A DNA stretch of 22,414 bases from CAILKP01 sp038231815 (GCA_038231815.1 JBBRKQ010000065.1:1-22414), one strand, 5' to 3'; counted from the stretch's first letter, positions 1 to 7,450 are shown. The notes: a model not told the origin generated them from the sequence alone. Made by a program: numbers and translations.

Positions 1-2
1 GA

Positions 3-73
3 CCACGGGTTGCGCTTCGTCCGCTGCGGATGGGCTGCGCCCATCGGCGCTGCGGACTGCGCTTCACCCGTGG
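3..73. repeat. Nested palindromic element (REP-like)
   Basis: Three nested inverted repeats share one centre: 3-10 with 66-73 (CCACGGGT/ACCCGTGG), 19-24 with 52-57 (GTCCGC/GCGGAC), and 29-35 with 39-45 (GATGGGC/GCCCATC, loop TGC). Between the outer and middle stems both sides carry the same 8-mer TGCGCTTC (11-18 and 58-65), a direct repeat that cannot pair and would form a symmetric internal loop. No coding sequence is supported here. It resembles a dispersed intergenic palindrome of the REP type, but I see no second copy in this window, so that class is an inference. Confidence 0.6.
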
Positions 74-317
74 CTACAGCCCTGCGCCCCGCTGGGGCTG
101 GAGGGCAAGACCAAGGCTGAGGGCAAGGGCAAGGGCAAGGCCGGGACCGGGGGGGAGGGTGTGGGCTGTGGGGCGGCACGGGAGGTGGGGGGCTTCGACG
201 GTGGTTGTGGGTTTTTGGGGGCGGTGGGCTTCGTTCACGGTACGCTACCGCGTACCGCTCTTATGGGGGGTGTTGGGTGGGGCTGCTTGTGGGAGAGTTT
301 TATTTTTTCAAGATTGC
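74..317. other. G-rich non-coding stretch upstream of pncB, with G-quadruplex motif
   Basis: No gene is supported. The + strand is strongly G-rich, with three GGGCAA units at 121-138. A canonical four-tract G-quadruplex motif lies at 149-173, with G runs at 149-155, 157-159, 163-165 and 170-173 and loops of 1, 3 and 4 bases. More G runs follow to about 280. The end turns A/T-rich (298-310), directly upstream of the -35 element at 318, where an UP-like element would sit. The + strand open frame from 30 has an arginine- and glycine-rich low-complexity translation and is not a credible protein. Confidence 0.5.
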
Positions 318-345
318 TTGACAATGGGTCGAGATAGTGTAATAG
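318..345 (+). promoter_or_regulatory. Sigma70-like promoter of the NAD-salvage operon
   Basis: A consensus -35 TTGACA (318-323) is followed after 16 bases by TAATAG (340-345). Shifting by one base gives AATAGT (341-346) with 17-base spacing and an upstream TGT (338-340), resembling an extended -10. An A/T-rich tract lies just upstream. The start of transcription would fall near 351-353, leaving a very short leader before the pncB ATG at 369. Confidence 0.75.
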
Positions 346-353
346 TTACACTA
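335..353. promoter_or_regulatory. Putative NrtR operator (perfect 19-bp palindrome)
   Basis: The halves TAGTGTAA (335-342) and TTACACTA (346-353) are exact reverse complements around a TAG centre. The palindrome covers the -10 element completely, so a bound dimer would block RNA polymerase. The operon's third gene encodes an NrtR-type Nudix/winged-helix protein, a family whose characterised members repress NAD-salvage genes from palindromic sites. Assigning this site to that protein is an inference. The symmetry and position are seen directly. Confidence 0.75.
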
Positions 354-357
354 AGTT

Positions 358-362
358 AGGAG
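358..362 (+). promoter_or_regulatory. Ribosome binding site of pncB
   Basis: AGGAG lies six bases before the ATG at 369. It fixes the pncB start and sits only a few bases downstream of the operator palindrome. Confidence 0.8.
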
Positions 363-368
363 ACCACC

Positions 369-1838
369 ATGCTTGCCTCACTTTACCGTCCGTCCCTTGC
401 CTTGCTCACCGACTTGTACCAACTCACGATGGCTCAGGGCTATCGCAAGAGTGGGATGGCGGAGCTTGGGGCGGTTTTCTCGCTGCATTTTCGGGGGAAT
501 CCGTTTGGTGGCGGGTACACCATCGCCGCGGGGTTGGCGGAGGCGATTGAGTGGGTGCGGGCGTGGAAGTTGGATGATGCTGATGTGGAGTACCTGCGGG
601 GGCTGGTGGCGGCTGATGGCAAGCCGCTGTTTGATGCTGAGTTTGTGATGTGGTTGGCGGGGCAGCGGATGACGCTGGATATTGATGCGGTGCCGGAGGG
701 GCGGATTGCGTTTCCGCATGAGCCGATGGTGCGGGTTCGTGGGCCGCTGTGGCAGGCCCAAATGGTTGAGACCGCGCTGCTGAACATTATTAACTTTCAG
801 AGCTTGATTGCCACCAAGGCGTCGCGGATCTGTGCGGCGGCTGCGGGGGATGCTGTGGTTGACTTTGGGCTTCGCCGGGCGCAAGGGATTGATGGCGCTT
901 TGTCGGCGGTGCGGGCGGCGTACATCGGGGGGATCAGTGCGACCAGCAACGTGCTGGCGGGACGGATGCTGGGGATTCCGGTGCGAGGCACGCACGCGCA
1001 CAGTTGGGTGATGAGCTTCCCGGATGAGCAGGCGGCCTTTGATGCGTATGCCAGGGCGATGCCGGGCAACACGCTGCTGCTGGTGGACACGTACAACACT
1101 TTGGAAGGTGTGCGAAGGGCGATACGTGTTGGGCTTGAACTGCGGCGTGGTGGGCACCGGCTGCTGGGAGTTCGGCTGGATTCGGGAGACCTTGCGTATT
1201 TGAGTAAGCAGGCCAGGATGATGCTTGATGAAGCCGGGCTGCACGATGCTTCGGTGGTGGCCAGCAATGACCTAGATGAGCACACAATTGAGAGTCTGAA
1301 GCAGCAAGGTGCGGCCATTAACACCTGGGGCGTGGGCACCAGGCTTATCACCGGCAACGACCAGCCCGCGCTGGGGGGCGTGTACAAGCTCGGGGCAATT
1401 TGCGAGGCTGGCGTGTGGAGGCGGGTGATCAAGTCGAGCGAGCACGCGGCGAAGGCAAGTGTGCCGGGCGTGCTTGCGGTGCGGCGGTTTATTGACAACG
1501 GACGCTTTGTTGGTGACATGATTTATGATGAGCTTTCCGCGGAGCCTCGCACTGCCGGGCTGATTGTGCATCCGAGTGAGCCGCTGCGGCGTCGGTGGCT
1601 TTCTGGCGAGTTTGAGCTGCTGCTGACGCCGGTGCTGCGGGCGGGTGAACCGGTTGGCCCGATGGCGACGCTGGGTGAGGCAAGGGCAGCGCGGCTGCGT
1701 GACTTGGCGCTTCTTGATACCGCGTGCCAGAGGCTGCTTAAGCCGCACGAGTACCCGGCGGGCTTGGAGGTTTCGCTGCACGAGCGGCGGAGCGAGATGA
1801 TCATGGCGACAAAGAACAACCTCACGGAGACTGTGTGA
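369..1838 (+). CDS. pncB: Nicotinate phosphoribosyltransferase
   Basis: This 489-residue enzyme joins nicotinate and PRPP to give nicotinate mononucleotide in the Preiss-Handler salvage route, in the cytoplasm. Visible family signatures are the N-terminal LLTDLYQLTMAQGY (12-25), DFGLRRAQG (165-173), GTHAHSWV (207-214, the region of the family's active-site histidine), VDTYNT (239-244) and RLDSGDL (269-275, phosphoribosyl-binding). The length fits the long bacterial form. The ATG at 369 has a good AGGAG six bases upstream, just behind the promoter and the putative NrtR operator. Its TGA (1836-1838) overlaps the ATG of nadE, implying translational coupling. It is the first gene of the NAD operon. 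The assignment is secure; no residue looks damaged. Confidence 0.95.
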   Translation: MLASLYRPSLALLTDLYQLTMAQGYRKSGMAELGAVFSLHFRGNPFGGGYTIAAGLAEAIEWVRAWKLDDADVEYLRGLVAADGKPLFDAEFVMWLAGQRMTLDIDAVPEGRIAFPHEPMVRVRGPLWQAQMVETALLNIINFQSLIATKASRICAAAAGDAVVDFGLRRAQGIDGALSAVRAAYIGGISATSNVLAGRMLGIPVRGTHAHSWVMSFPDEQAAFDAYARAMPGNTLLLVDTYNTLEGVRRAIRVGLELRRGGHRLLGVRLDSGDLAYLSKQARMMLDEAGLHDASVVASNDLDEHTIESLKQQGAAINTWGVGTRLITGNDQPALGGVYKLGAICEAGVWRRVIKSSEHAAKASVPGVLAVRRFIDNGRFVGDMIYDELSAEPRTAGLIVHPSEPLRRRWLSGEFELLLTPVLRAGEPVGPMATLGEARAARLRDLALLDTACQRLLKPHEYPAGLEVSLHERRSEMIMATKNNLTETV

Positions 1839-3823
1839 TGAACCTAATTCGACTTGGCGGAGCGACGCTGAACCTGACGCCGATGGACTGGGCGGGTAAT
1901 GCCGCGACGCTTCGCAGCGCAATTGCAGAAGCGCGGAGCGCTGGGGTTGCGATTTTGTGCCTGCCGGAGTTGTGCATCTCGGGCTATGGGTGTGAGGATG
2001 CGTTTGCCGGAGCCGATCTGCGGCGGCGGTGCTGGGAACAGTTGGCAGCGCTGCTGCCAGAAACGGCTGGCATGGCGGTGTGCTTTGGCCTGCCGGTGCT
2101 GCACCGCAACGGTGTGTTTAACTGTGTGGCGCTAGCGGTTGATGGCAAGGTGGTGGGCCTTGTGGCCAAGCAGCACTTGGCCGGTGAGGGGCTGCACTAT
2201 GAGCCGCGCTGGTTTAAGCCGTGGCCGGTTGGCGTTCGCTGTGAGATTGACACGCCATTGGGCCGGCTGCCGATGGGCGACTTGATGTTTGAGGTGGCGG
2301 GCGTGCGGATTGGCTTTGAGATTTGCGAGGATGCCTGGGTTGCGCAGCGGCCGGGGGCATCGCTGGCGGCGCGGGCGGTGGATGTGATTATGAATCCGAG
2401 CGCTTCTCACTTTGCGTTTGGCAAGATCAATGTGCGGCAGCGGTTTGTGCTCGAAGGCTCACGAGCCTTTGGCTCAGCGTATATCTACGCCAATTTGATG
2501 GGTAACGAAGCTGGTCGTGTGATTTATGATGGTGGCGTGATGATCGCCTCGCGTGGTGAGCTGATGGTGCGGGGACCACGGCTTAGTGCGCGGGACTGGA
2601 TTGTGACTTCGGCGGTGGTGGATCTTGACCGTCAGCGGACTGAACAGGTGCGAACGGCGAGCTTTCAGCCGGAGGTGCGGGTTGACCCGCTGTGTGTTGA
2701 GGTTGGTGGATGGCTGCCGCAGGCCGCGCACCCACGTGGGGTGGCCATCGGAATCCCGGCGTGGGAGACTGGGCCGCACGCCAAGGAGGAGGAGTTCACA
2801 CGGGCTGTTTCGCTGGCGCTGTTTGATTTTTTACGCAAGAGCGGCACTGCGGGATTTGTGGTGTCGCTGAGCGGCGGCGCGGATTCTGCGGGTGTGATTG
2901 TGCTGGTGCGGACGATGCTGGCGTTGGCGGGCGCGGAACTTGGGCGCGAGGGCTTGCGAGCGAAGTTGCCACGGGCTCCGATTGCCGATGGAGATTTAGA
3001 TAGTCAGGTTGGCTCGATCTTGACGACGGTGTACCAGTCTGCGATTGGCAGTACGGAGAGTTCTCGCCAAAGTGCGCAGCGGATTGCCGCGGCGATTGGG
3101 GCCAGGCATGTGGACCTTGATGTGGGGCCGCTGGTGGATGGGTATGTTGGTTTGGTGTCAAAGGCGTTGGGCCGCGAGCTGACCTGGGAAACTGATGACC
3201 TGGCGATGCAGAACATTCAGGCCCGCGTGCGTGGACCAGCTGCGTGGATGCTTGCCAACGTGCTTGGATCACTGCTGCTTGCGACGAGCAACCGGTCTGA
3301 AGCTGCGGTTGGCTACGCGACGATGGATGGTGACACGTGCGGCGGGCTCTCGCCGCTGTCAGGGATTGACAAAGCGTTCCTGCTGAGGTGGCTGCGGTGG
3401 ATGTGGCAGTGTGGGCCCGAGGGCGTTGGAAGTATTCCGGCGCTGGCGGAGATTATTTCGCGGACCCCGACGCCTGAGCTGCGACCGGCGAGTGCCCACC
3501 AAACCAGCGAGGGTGATCTCATGCCGTATGAGGTGCTGGAGCTGATTGAGGAGCTTGCCATTGGTGGGAAGCAATCACCCGTGGAGGTGATGACATCGCT
3601 GCGGGCTGCGTATCCGGAAACTGAGCGACTGGTACTGGTTGGGTGGGTGCAGAAGTTCTTTGTGCTGTGGAGCCGGAATCAGTGGAAGCGTGAGCGTTAC
3701 GCGCCGGGCTTTCATGTTGATGATCACAGCCTTGACCCTAAGACTTGGTGCAGGTTTCCGATACTCTCGGGCGGGTATGCCGGTGAATTGGCGGACATGC
3801 GGGCAAACGAAGGGGGCGTGTGA
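1838..3823 (+). CDS. nadE: Glutamine-dependent NAD+ synthetase
   Basis: This 661-residue enzyme amidates nicotinate adenine dinucleotide to NAD+, using ammonia released from glutamine. Two domains are visible. Residues 1 to about 290 form a nitrilase-type glutaminase with the expected catalytic triad Glu44 (in LPEL), Lys111 (in VAKQHL) and Cys163 (in ICEDAW). From about 315 to the end is the synthetase domain with the ATP-pyrophosphatase loop SGGADS at 345-350. The fused form explains how glutamine can be the nitrogen donor. The ATG at 1838 shares one base with the pncB stop (TGATG); a GTG at 1835 is a possible alternative. Its own stop at 3821-3823 overlaps the possible GTG start of the Nudix gene. 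Confidence 0.95.
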   Translation: MNLIRLGGATLNLTPMDWAGNAATLRSAIAEARSAGVAILCLPELCISGYGCEDAFAGADLRRRCWEQLAALLPETAGMAVCFGLPVLHRNGVFNCVALAVDGKVVGLVAKQHLAGEGLHYEPRWFKPWPVGVRCEIDTPLGRLPMGDLMFEVAGVRIGFEICEDAWVAQRPGASLAARAVDVIMNPSASHFAFGKINVRQRFVLEGSRAFGSAYIYANLMGNEAGRVIYDGGVMIASRGELMVRGPRLSARDWIVTSAVVDLDRQRTEQVRTASFQPEVRVDPLCVEVGGWLPQAAHPRGVAIGIPAWETGPHAKEEEFTRAVSLALFDFLRKSGTAGFVVSLSGGADSAGVIVLVRTMLALAGAELGREGLRAKLPRAPIADGDLDSQVGSILTTVYQSAIGSTESSRQSAQRIAAAIGARHVDLDVGPLVDGYVGLVSKALGRELTWETDDLAMQNIQARVRGPAAWMLANVLGSLLLATSNRSEAAVGYATMDGDTCGGLSPLSGIDKAFLLRWLRWMWQCGPEGVGSIPALAEIISRTPTPELRPASAHQTSEGDLMPYEVLELIEELAIGGKQSPVEVMTSLRAAYPETERLVLVGWVQKFFVLWSRNQWKRERYAPGFHVDDHSLDPKTWCRFPILSGGYAGELADMRANEGGV

Positions 3824-4515
3824 GCATGAGCCATACCTATGAGTATCCGCGGCCGGCGCTGACGGTGGATTGTGTGATCTTTGGGCTGGATGAAGAGGCG
3901 CTGAAGGTGCTGCTGATTAAGCGCGGGGGCGAACCGTTTCGCGGAAAGTGGGCGATTCCGGGTGGGTTTGTGGACATGGATGAGTCGCTGGAGGTGGCGG
4001 CCCGGCGCGAGCTTGAGGAGGAGACGGGGCTGCGGGCGGTGTATTTGGAGCAGCTTTACACGTTTGGTGACCCCGGGCGTGACCCGCGGGGGCGGGTGGT
4101 GACGGTTGCGTACTGGGCGCTTACGCGGGTGCTGGCCGAGCCGGTGCGTGCCGCCAGCGATGCGGCGAGCGCGGCGTGGTTTGCGATGGATGATCTGCCG
4201 GCGCTGGCGTTTGATCATGCCCGGGTGCTTGAGGTTGCCCATGAGAGGCTGCGTGCGAAGGTGCGGTACCAGCCGGTTGGGTTTGAGCTGCTGCCGCGGC
4301 AGTTTCCGTTGTCAAAGCTGCAGCAGTTGTACGAGGCGCTGCTTGATCGGCCGCTGGACAAGCGGAACTTTCGCAAGCGTGTACTGGAGATGGGCGTGCT
4401 TGAGGACACGGGGGAAGTGCAGCAGGATGTGGCCCATCGAGCGGCGAAGTTGTACCGGTTTGATAAGAGACGATATCAGGAGTTGGTGGCGTCTGGGTTT
4501 AACTTTGAATTGTGA
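3820..4515 (+). CDS. nrtR: NrtR-type Nudix/winged-helix regulator of NAD metabolism
   Basis: An N-terminal Nudix domain is followed by a C-terminal winged-helix region, the architecture of NrtR regulators, which bind ADP-ribose or related NAD metabolites and repress NAD-salvage genes. Counting from the ATG at 3826, the Nudix box spans 47-69 and matches GX5EX7REUXEEXGU at every fixed position (Gly47, Glu53, Arg61, Glu62, Glu65, Glu66, Gly68). Hydrolysis may therefore be retained, whereas several known regulators have degenerate boxes. The C-terminal part (about 150-229), with LQQLYEALLDRPLDKRNFRK, is typical of the NrtR winged helix. Two starts are possible: GTG 3820, overlapping the nadE stop as GTGA, or ATG 3826. 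Its operon position and the palindrome at 335-353 suggest autoregulation. A pure ADP-ribose pyrophosphatase is the alternative. Confidence 0.87.
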   Translation: MSMSHTYEYPRPALTVDCVIFGLDEEALKVLLIKRGGEPFRGKWAIPGGFVDMDESLEVAARRELEEETGLRAVYLEQLYTFGDPGRDPRGRVVTVAYWALTRVLAEPVRAASDAASAAWFAMDDLPALAFDHARVLEVAHERLRAKVRYQPVGFELLPRQFPLSKLQQLYEALLDRPLDKRNFRKRVLEMGVLEDTGEVQQDVAHRAAKLYRFDKRRYQELVASGFNFEL

Positions 4516-4560
4516 GGCTTTGTAAGATCCGCAGAGGGCGGCGCTTGGGACCGGGGTATT

Positions 4561-4566
4561 TAGGAG
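4561..4566 (+). promoter_or_regulatory. Ribosome binding site that sets the pncA start
   Basis: TAGGAG lies five bases before the ATG at 4572. The reading frame is open from 4512, but the extra 20 residues are basic and unlike the family, and the conserved beta strand starts right after this ATG. The motif decides the start. Confidence 0.75.
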
Positions 4567-4571
4567 CCTTT

Positions 4572-5168
4572 ATGAATGCACTGATTATTGTTGATGTACA
4601 GAACGATTTTTTACCGGGTGGCGCGCTGGCGGTGCCGATGGGTGATGCGGTCATTGGTGCGTGCAACGCGCTGATGGGTGAGTTTGATGTTGTGGTGGCA
4701 ACAGCGGACTGGCATCCGGCGGGGCATGGGTCGTTTGCATCAAGCCATGCGGGGCGAGCGGTTGGTGAGATGGGTGAATTGGGTGGGCTGCCGCAGGTGA
4801 TGTGGCCGGATCACTGTGTTGCGGGCACACGGGGTGCTGAGTTTGCGGCAGGACTGAATGTATCGAGAATTGTGCGAATTTTTAGAAAGGGGCAAGATTT
4901 GGGGGTGGACAGTTACAGCGGGTTTTTTGATAATGGGCATCGCCGGGCGACTGGGCTGGCCGAGTGGCTGCGCGGCCGCGGGGTGAACCGGGTTTGCGTG
5001 GTTGGGTTGGCCACCGATTACTGCGTCAAAGCGACGGCGATTGATGCGGTGCGGGAGGGATTTGTGACCAGAGTTGAGCTTAATGCCTGCCGCGGAGTGG
5101 AACTGAAGCCGGGGGATGTGGCCCGGGCCGTGGCGGAGATGCGGGCGGCTGGGGTGGAGTGTGCTTGA
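4572..5168 (+). CDS. pncA: Nicotinamidase
   Basis: This 198-residue isochorismatase-fold hydrolase converts nicotinamide to nicotinate and ammonia, feeding PncB. The full catalytic set is visible: Asp8 (in IIVDVQNDF), Lys106 (in FRKGQD) and Cys151 (in ATDYCVK). The metal-binding residues Asp46, His48 and His52 are in TADWHPAGHGSF. Length matches bacterial nicotinamidases of about 200 residues. It follows the regulator gene by 56 bases, so it belongs to the same transcript, although a separate start cannot be excluded. With pncB and nadE it covers three of the four steps from nicotinamide to NAD; the adenylyltransferase NadD is missing here. No oddity is seen in the sequence. Confidence 0.95.
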   Translation: MNALIIVDVQNDFLPGGALAVPMGDAVIGACNALMGEFDVVVATADWHPAGHGSFASSHAGRAVGEMGELGGLPQVMWPDHCVAGTRGAEFAAGLNVSRIVRIFRKGQDLGVDSYSGFFDNGHRRATGLAEWLRGRGVNRVCVVGLATDYCVKATAIDAVREGFVTRVELNACRGVELKPGDVARAVAEMRAAGVECA

Positions 5169-5221
5169 AAAACGGAGGGTGATGGCAGTGACTATGACCC
5201 GGCGGGGCGCTTAGATACAGC

Positions 5222-6103
5222 ATGAACCATGAGCGAGCCCGCGTTGCGTTGGAGACGACTTTGCTGCTGCACGGCGTGCCGCAGGATCGTGGAGTTTCGT
5301 TGTTTGATGAATTGTGCAAGGTGGTGCGGGATGCGGGTGCGCAGCCGCGGGCGATGGCGGTGTTTAATGGCAAGCCGGTGACGGATTTGTCGCGGTGTCA
5401 GCTTGAGGCGATGCTGGCCGGGCCGAGTGCGAGCAAGATTAATACATCCAGCATGGGGGTGATTGCCGATGATGCTTGGGAGGGAACGCGGACGCAGCAT
5501 GGGGCGACGACGGTGAGCACGACGATGGAGCTTGCTGCGGCGGCGGGGATTCGAGTATTTGCCACGGGCGGGCTGGGCGGGGTGCACAAGGGGTATGGCA
5601 CGCAGCTTGATATCTCGGCGGATCTGATGGCGTTTACGCGATTTCCGGTGGCGGTGGTGACGAGCGGGTGTAAATCAATACTTGATGTGCATGCGACACG
5701 GGAGCTGCTTGAGAGCCTTGGGGTGCCGGTGGTGGGGTATCGCACGAGTAGGTTTCCGGCGTTTTACGCGCGGGATGGGGGATGTGGGGTTGATGCTCGC
5801 TTTGATGATGTGGCGGAGCTGGCGCGATATGTGCGGCATGAGCTGGCACGCACCTGCCGCGGGGTGGTGGTTGCCAACCCGATCCCGGAGGCTGATGAGC
5901 TTGGCAGCGGCGAGTTTGCGGGCTGGCTGGCGGCGGCGGAGGGCGAGGCAACGGCCCGCGGCGCGAGCGGGCGGGCGGTGACACCGATTGTGCTGAGCGC
6001 GCTGCACCGATTGAGCGGGGGCCGAACGCTGGCGGCGAATGTGGCTCTGGTGAAGAGCAATACGAAGCTCGCGGCGGAGCTGGCGGTGGGGGTTGCTGGC
6101 TAG
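5222..6103 (+). CDS. psuG: Pseudouridine-5'-phosphate glycosidase
   Basis: This 293-residue protein belongs to the PsuG/YeiN/IndA family, which cleaves pseudouridine 5'-phosphate to uracil and ribose 5-phosphate using a lysine Schiff base. Signatures are VALETTLLLHGVP near the N-terminus (Glu11 matches the family's catalytic Glu), PSASKINTSS (Lys72), FATGGLGGVHKG (114-123), DISADL (130-135, metal region) and SGCKSILD (Lys151). Length is typical. It lies 53 bases after pncA on the same strand, probably at the end of the NAD operon. The usual partner kinase PsuK is not adjacent, and no strong ribosome binding site precedes ATG 5222. One possible link is that the ribose 5-phosphate released can become PRPP, the PncB co-substrate; this is an inference. 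Confidence 0.92.
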   Translation: MNHERARVALETTLLLHGVPQDRGVSLFDELCKVVRDAGAQPRAMAVFNGKPVTDLSRCQLEAMLAGPSASKINTSSMGVIADDAWEGTRTQHGATTVSTTMELAAAAGIRVFATGGLGGVHKGYGTQLDISADLMAFTRFPVAVVTSGCKSILDVHATRELLESLGVPVVGYRTSRFPAFYARDGGCGVDARFDDVAELARYVRHELARTCRGVVVANPIPEADELGSGEFAGWLAAAEGEATARGASGRAVTPIVLSALHRLSGGRTLAANVALVKSNTKLAAELAVGVAG

Positions 6104-6121
6104 CGACGGCTGGCGCCGGAA

Positions 6122-6169
6122 ATGGCCAAATGGCCAAATGGCCAAATGGTCAAATGGTCAAATGGTCAA
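6122..6169. repeat. 8-bp tandem repeat, six copies in two blocks
   Basis: Three exact copies of ATGGCCAA (6122-6145) are followed by three exact copies of ATGGTCAA (6146-6169). One C-to-T change separates the two blocks. The array sits between the convergent psuG and aldehyde-dehydrogenase-like genes and ends 26 bases from the latter's stop codon. An open frame runs through it on the + strand from 6122, but that frame is antisense to the better supported - strand gene. Confidence 0.9.
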
Positions 6170-6195
6170 ATTTTGAGGCAGATGGCGCGGTTGTT

Positions 6196-7068
6196 TCAGA
6201 CGCCGGTGGGGTGCCAGACGGTTTTGGACTCGATGAAGGGTTCGATCATCCAGGGGGAGCAGCTTGTTGATTCGGTCAGGAGATCGGCAAGCTCGAAGAG
6301 TTTGATGCGTTTGAGATTTTCAGCAGCGCCGAGCTGGAGGGTTTTGGCGAGTTCGCCGGTGAGGCCGCCGGGCAAACCTGCTGCGGCGATGCCGTCGAGA
6401 TCGCGGTGCTTTGCGGCGACGGGGGCGAGTTCATCGACCGAGCCGGTGAGGAGATTGACGACGCCGCCGGGGAGATCGCTGGTGGCTAGGACCTCGCCAA
6501 GGACGCTGACGACGGCTGCGTTTGCGGGGGTGAGCACGATGGCGGCGTTGCCGGAGCAGATGATGGGGGCGAGCAGGGCCACTAGGGGCAAGAGCGCGGG
6601 TGCTGCGGGCGCGACGATGGCGATACAGCCTTGTGGGGTGGGCGTGGTGATGTTCCAGTACGGGCCGGCGACGGCGTTGGTACTGCCGAGGATGTGCGTG
6701 AATTTGTCGGTCCAGCCAGCGAAGTGCACGAGGCGTTCGACGGTGGCGGTGAACTCTGCCTCGGCTTGTGGGGCGTTGACGGCGGGGTCGAGCATGAGCA
6801 GGGCCACGAACTCGGCGCGGCGGGCTTCGAGCATTTCGGCGATTCGGTAGAGGATTTGGCCGCGGTTGTAGGCTGCTGCGCTGGCCCAGCCGGGCTGGGC
6901 CTTGCGGGCGGCGACGACGGCTTCGCGCAAGTCTTTGCGGGAGGCTTTGCAGGCGTGGGCGAAGATGTTGCCGCCGGCATCGAGCACGGGCAGTGAGCGG
7001 CCGGACTCGGAGCGCGGGAAGGCGCCGCCGATGAAGAGTTTGTAGGTTTTGGTGATTTCGATTCGCAC
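6196..7068 (-). CDS. Short aldehyde-dehydrogenase-like protein without catalytic residues
   Basis: The 290 residues from a GTG at 7068 match the N-terminal NAD-binding half of the aldehyde dehydrogenase superfamily: YKLFIGGAF at the start, then AVVAARKAQPGWA, ILYRIAEMLEARR, and GVVNLLTG near the end of the Rossmann region. The protein ends where the catalytic domain would begin, so the active-site cysteine and the ELGG motif are absent. The usual PWN motif reads VAPAAP and the usual KPSE reads LTPAN, so residues used for catalysis and NADP binding are also changed inside the retained part. It is therefore more likely a pseudoenzyme or partner subunit than a freshly truncated enzyme. No clear ribosome binding site is seen. 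No full-length dehydrogenase is adjacent. Confidence 0.75.
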   Translation of the reverse strand: MRIEITKTYKLFIGGAFPRSESGRSLPVLDAGGNIFAHACKASRKDLREAVVAARKAQPGWASAAAYNRGQILYRIAEMLEARRAEFVALLMLDPAVNAPQAEAEFTATVERLVHFAGWTDKFTHILGSTNAVAGPYWNITTPTPQGCIAIVAPAAPALLPLVALLAPIICSGNAAIVLTPANAAVVSVLGEVLATSDLPGGVVNLLTGSVDELAPVAAKHRDLDGIAAAGLPGGLTGELAKTLQLGAAENLKRIKLFELADLLTESTSCSPWMIEPFIESKTVWHPTGV

Positions 7069-7300
7069 GGGGAAGGTGGGTGGATTAGCTTGCCGAAGTG
7101 CTGGTGCTGGGTTGGGGCGGGCGGGCAGGGGGTAAGACTTGGAAGGTGGAGAGGCGACTAGGAAGAGAAGTGCAGGGGGCGAGCGATAGTACCCTGCCCA
7201 AGCCCGAACCGAGGTGTGTTCTGCGGCGATGCGGGGCGAAAAACGGTGGTTTCTGCGGGGTGGCAGGGGGTGTGGCTGGCGAATCGGGGGTTGGTTTTTC

Positions 7301-7329
7301 TTGTCTGGCGGGGTGGATCGGGCTAGTAT
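7301..7329 (+). promoter_or_regulatory. Promoter of tRNA-Pro
   Basis: TTGTCT (7301-7306) and TAGTAT (7324-7329) are separated by exactly 17 bases, and the mature tRNA begins at 7338, giving a leader of a few bases as expected for a tRNA promoter. Confidence 0.65.
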
Positions 7330-7337
7330 GGATCGTC

Positions 7338-7412
<75 letters not shown>

Positions 7413-7422
7413 TCGTATGCTT

Positions 7423-7450
7423 GATGGCCTCGGCAGTTGCCGAGGCCATC
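7423..7450 (+). terminator. Strong hairpin downstream of tRNA-Pro
   Basis: A perfect 13-base inverted repeat, GATGGCCTCGGCA (7423-7435) and TGCCGAGGCCATC (7438-7450), lies 12 bases after the tRNA, with only GT between the arms. A long T tract is missing, so it may act in 3' end formation or as a bidirectional terminator for the tRNA and the convergent gene ending at 7484. Confidence 0.65.

Noticed and set aside
30..359. 109-residue + strand open frame before pncB
   Set aside because: Its translation is Arg/Gly-rich low-complexity sequence, it starts inside the palindromic element, and it runs through the promoter and operator of pncB.
378..1244. 288-residue - strand frame opposite pncB
   Set aside because: The translation is rich in Arg, His and Pro, the usual shadow of a G-rich coding strand, and pncB on the other strand is certain.
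6122..6850. 242-residue + strand open frame beginning in the tandem repeat
   Set aside because: It is antisense to the aldehyde-dehydrogenase-like gene, which has recognisable family motifs; its own start is made of the 8-bp repeats.
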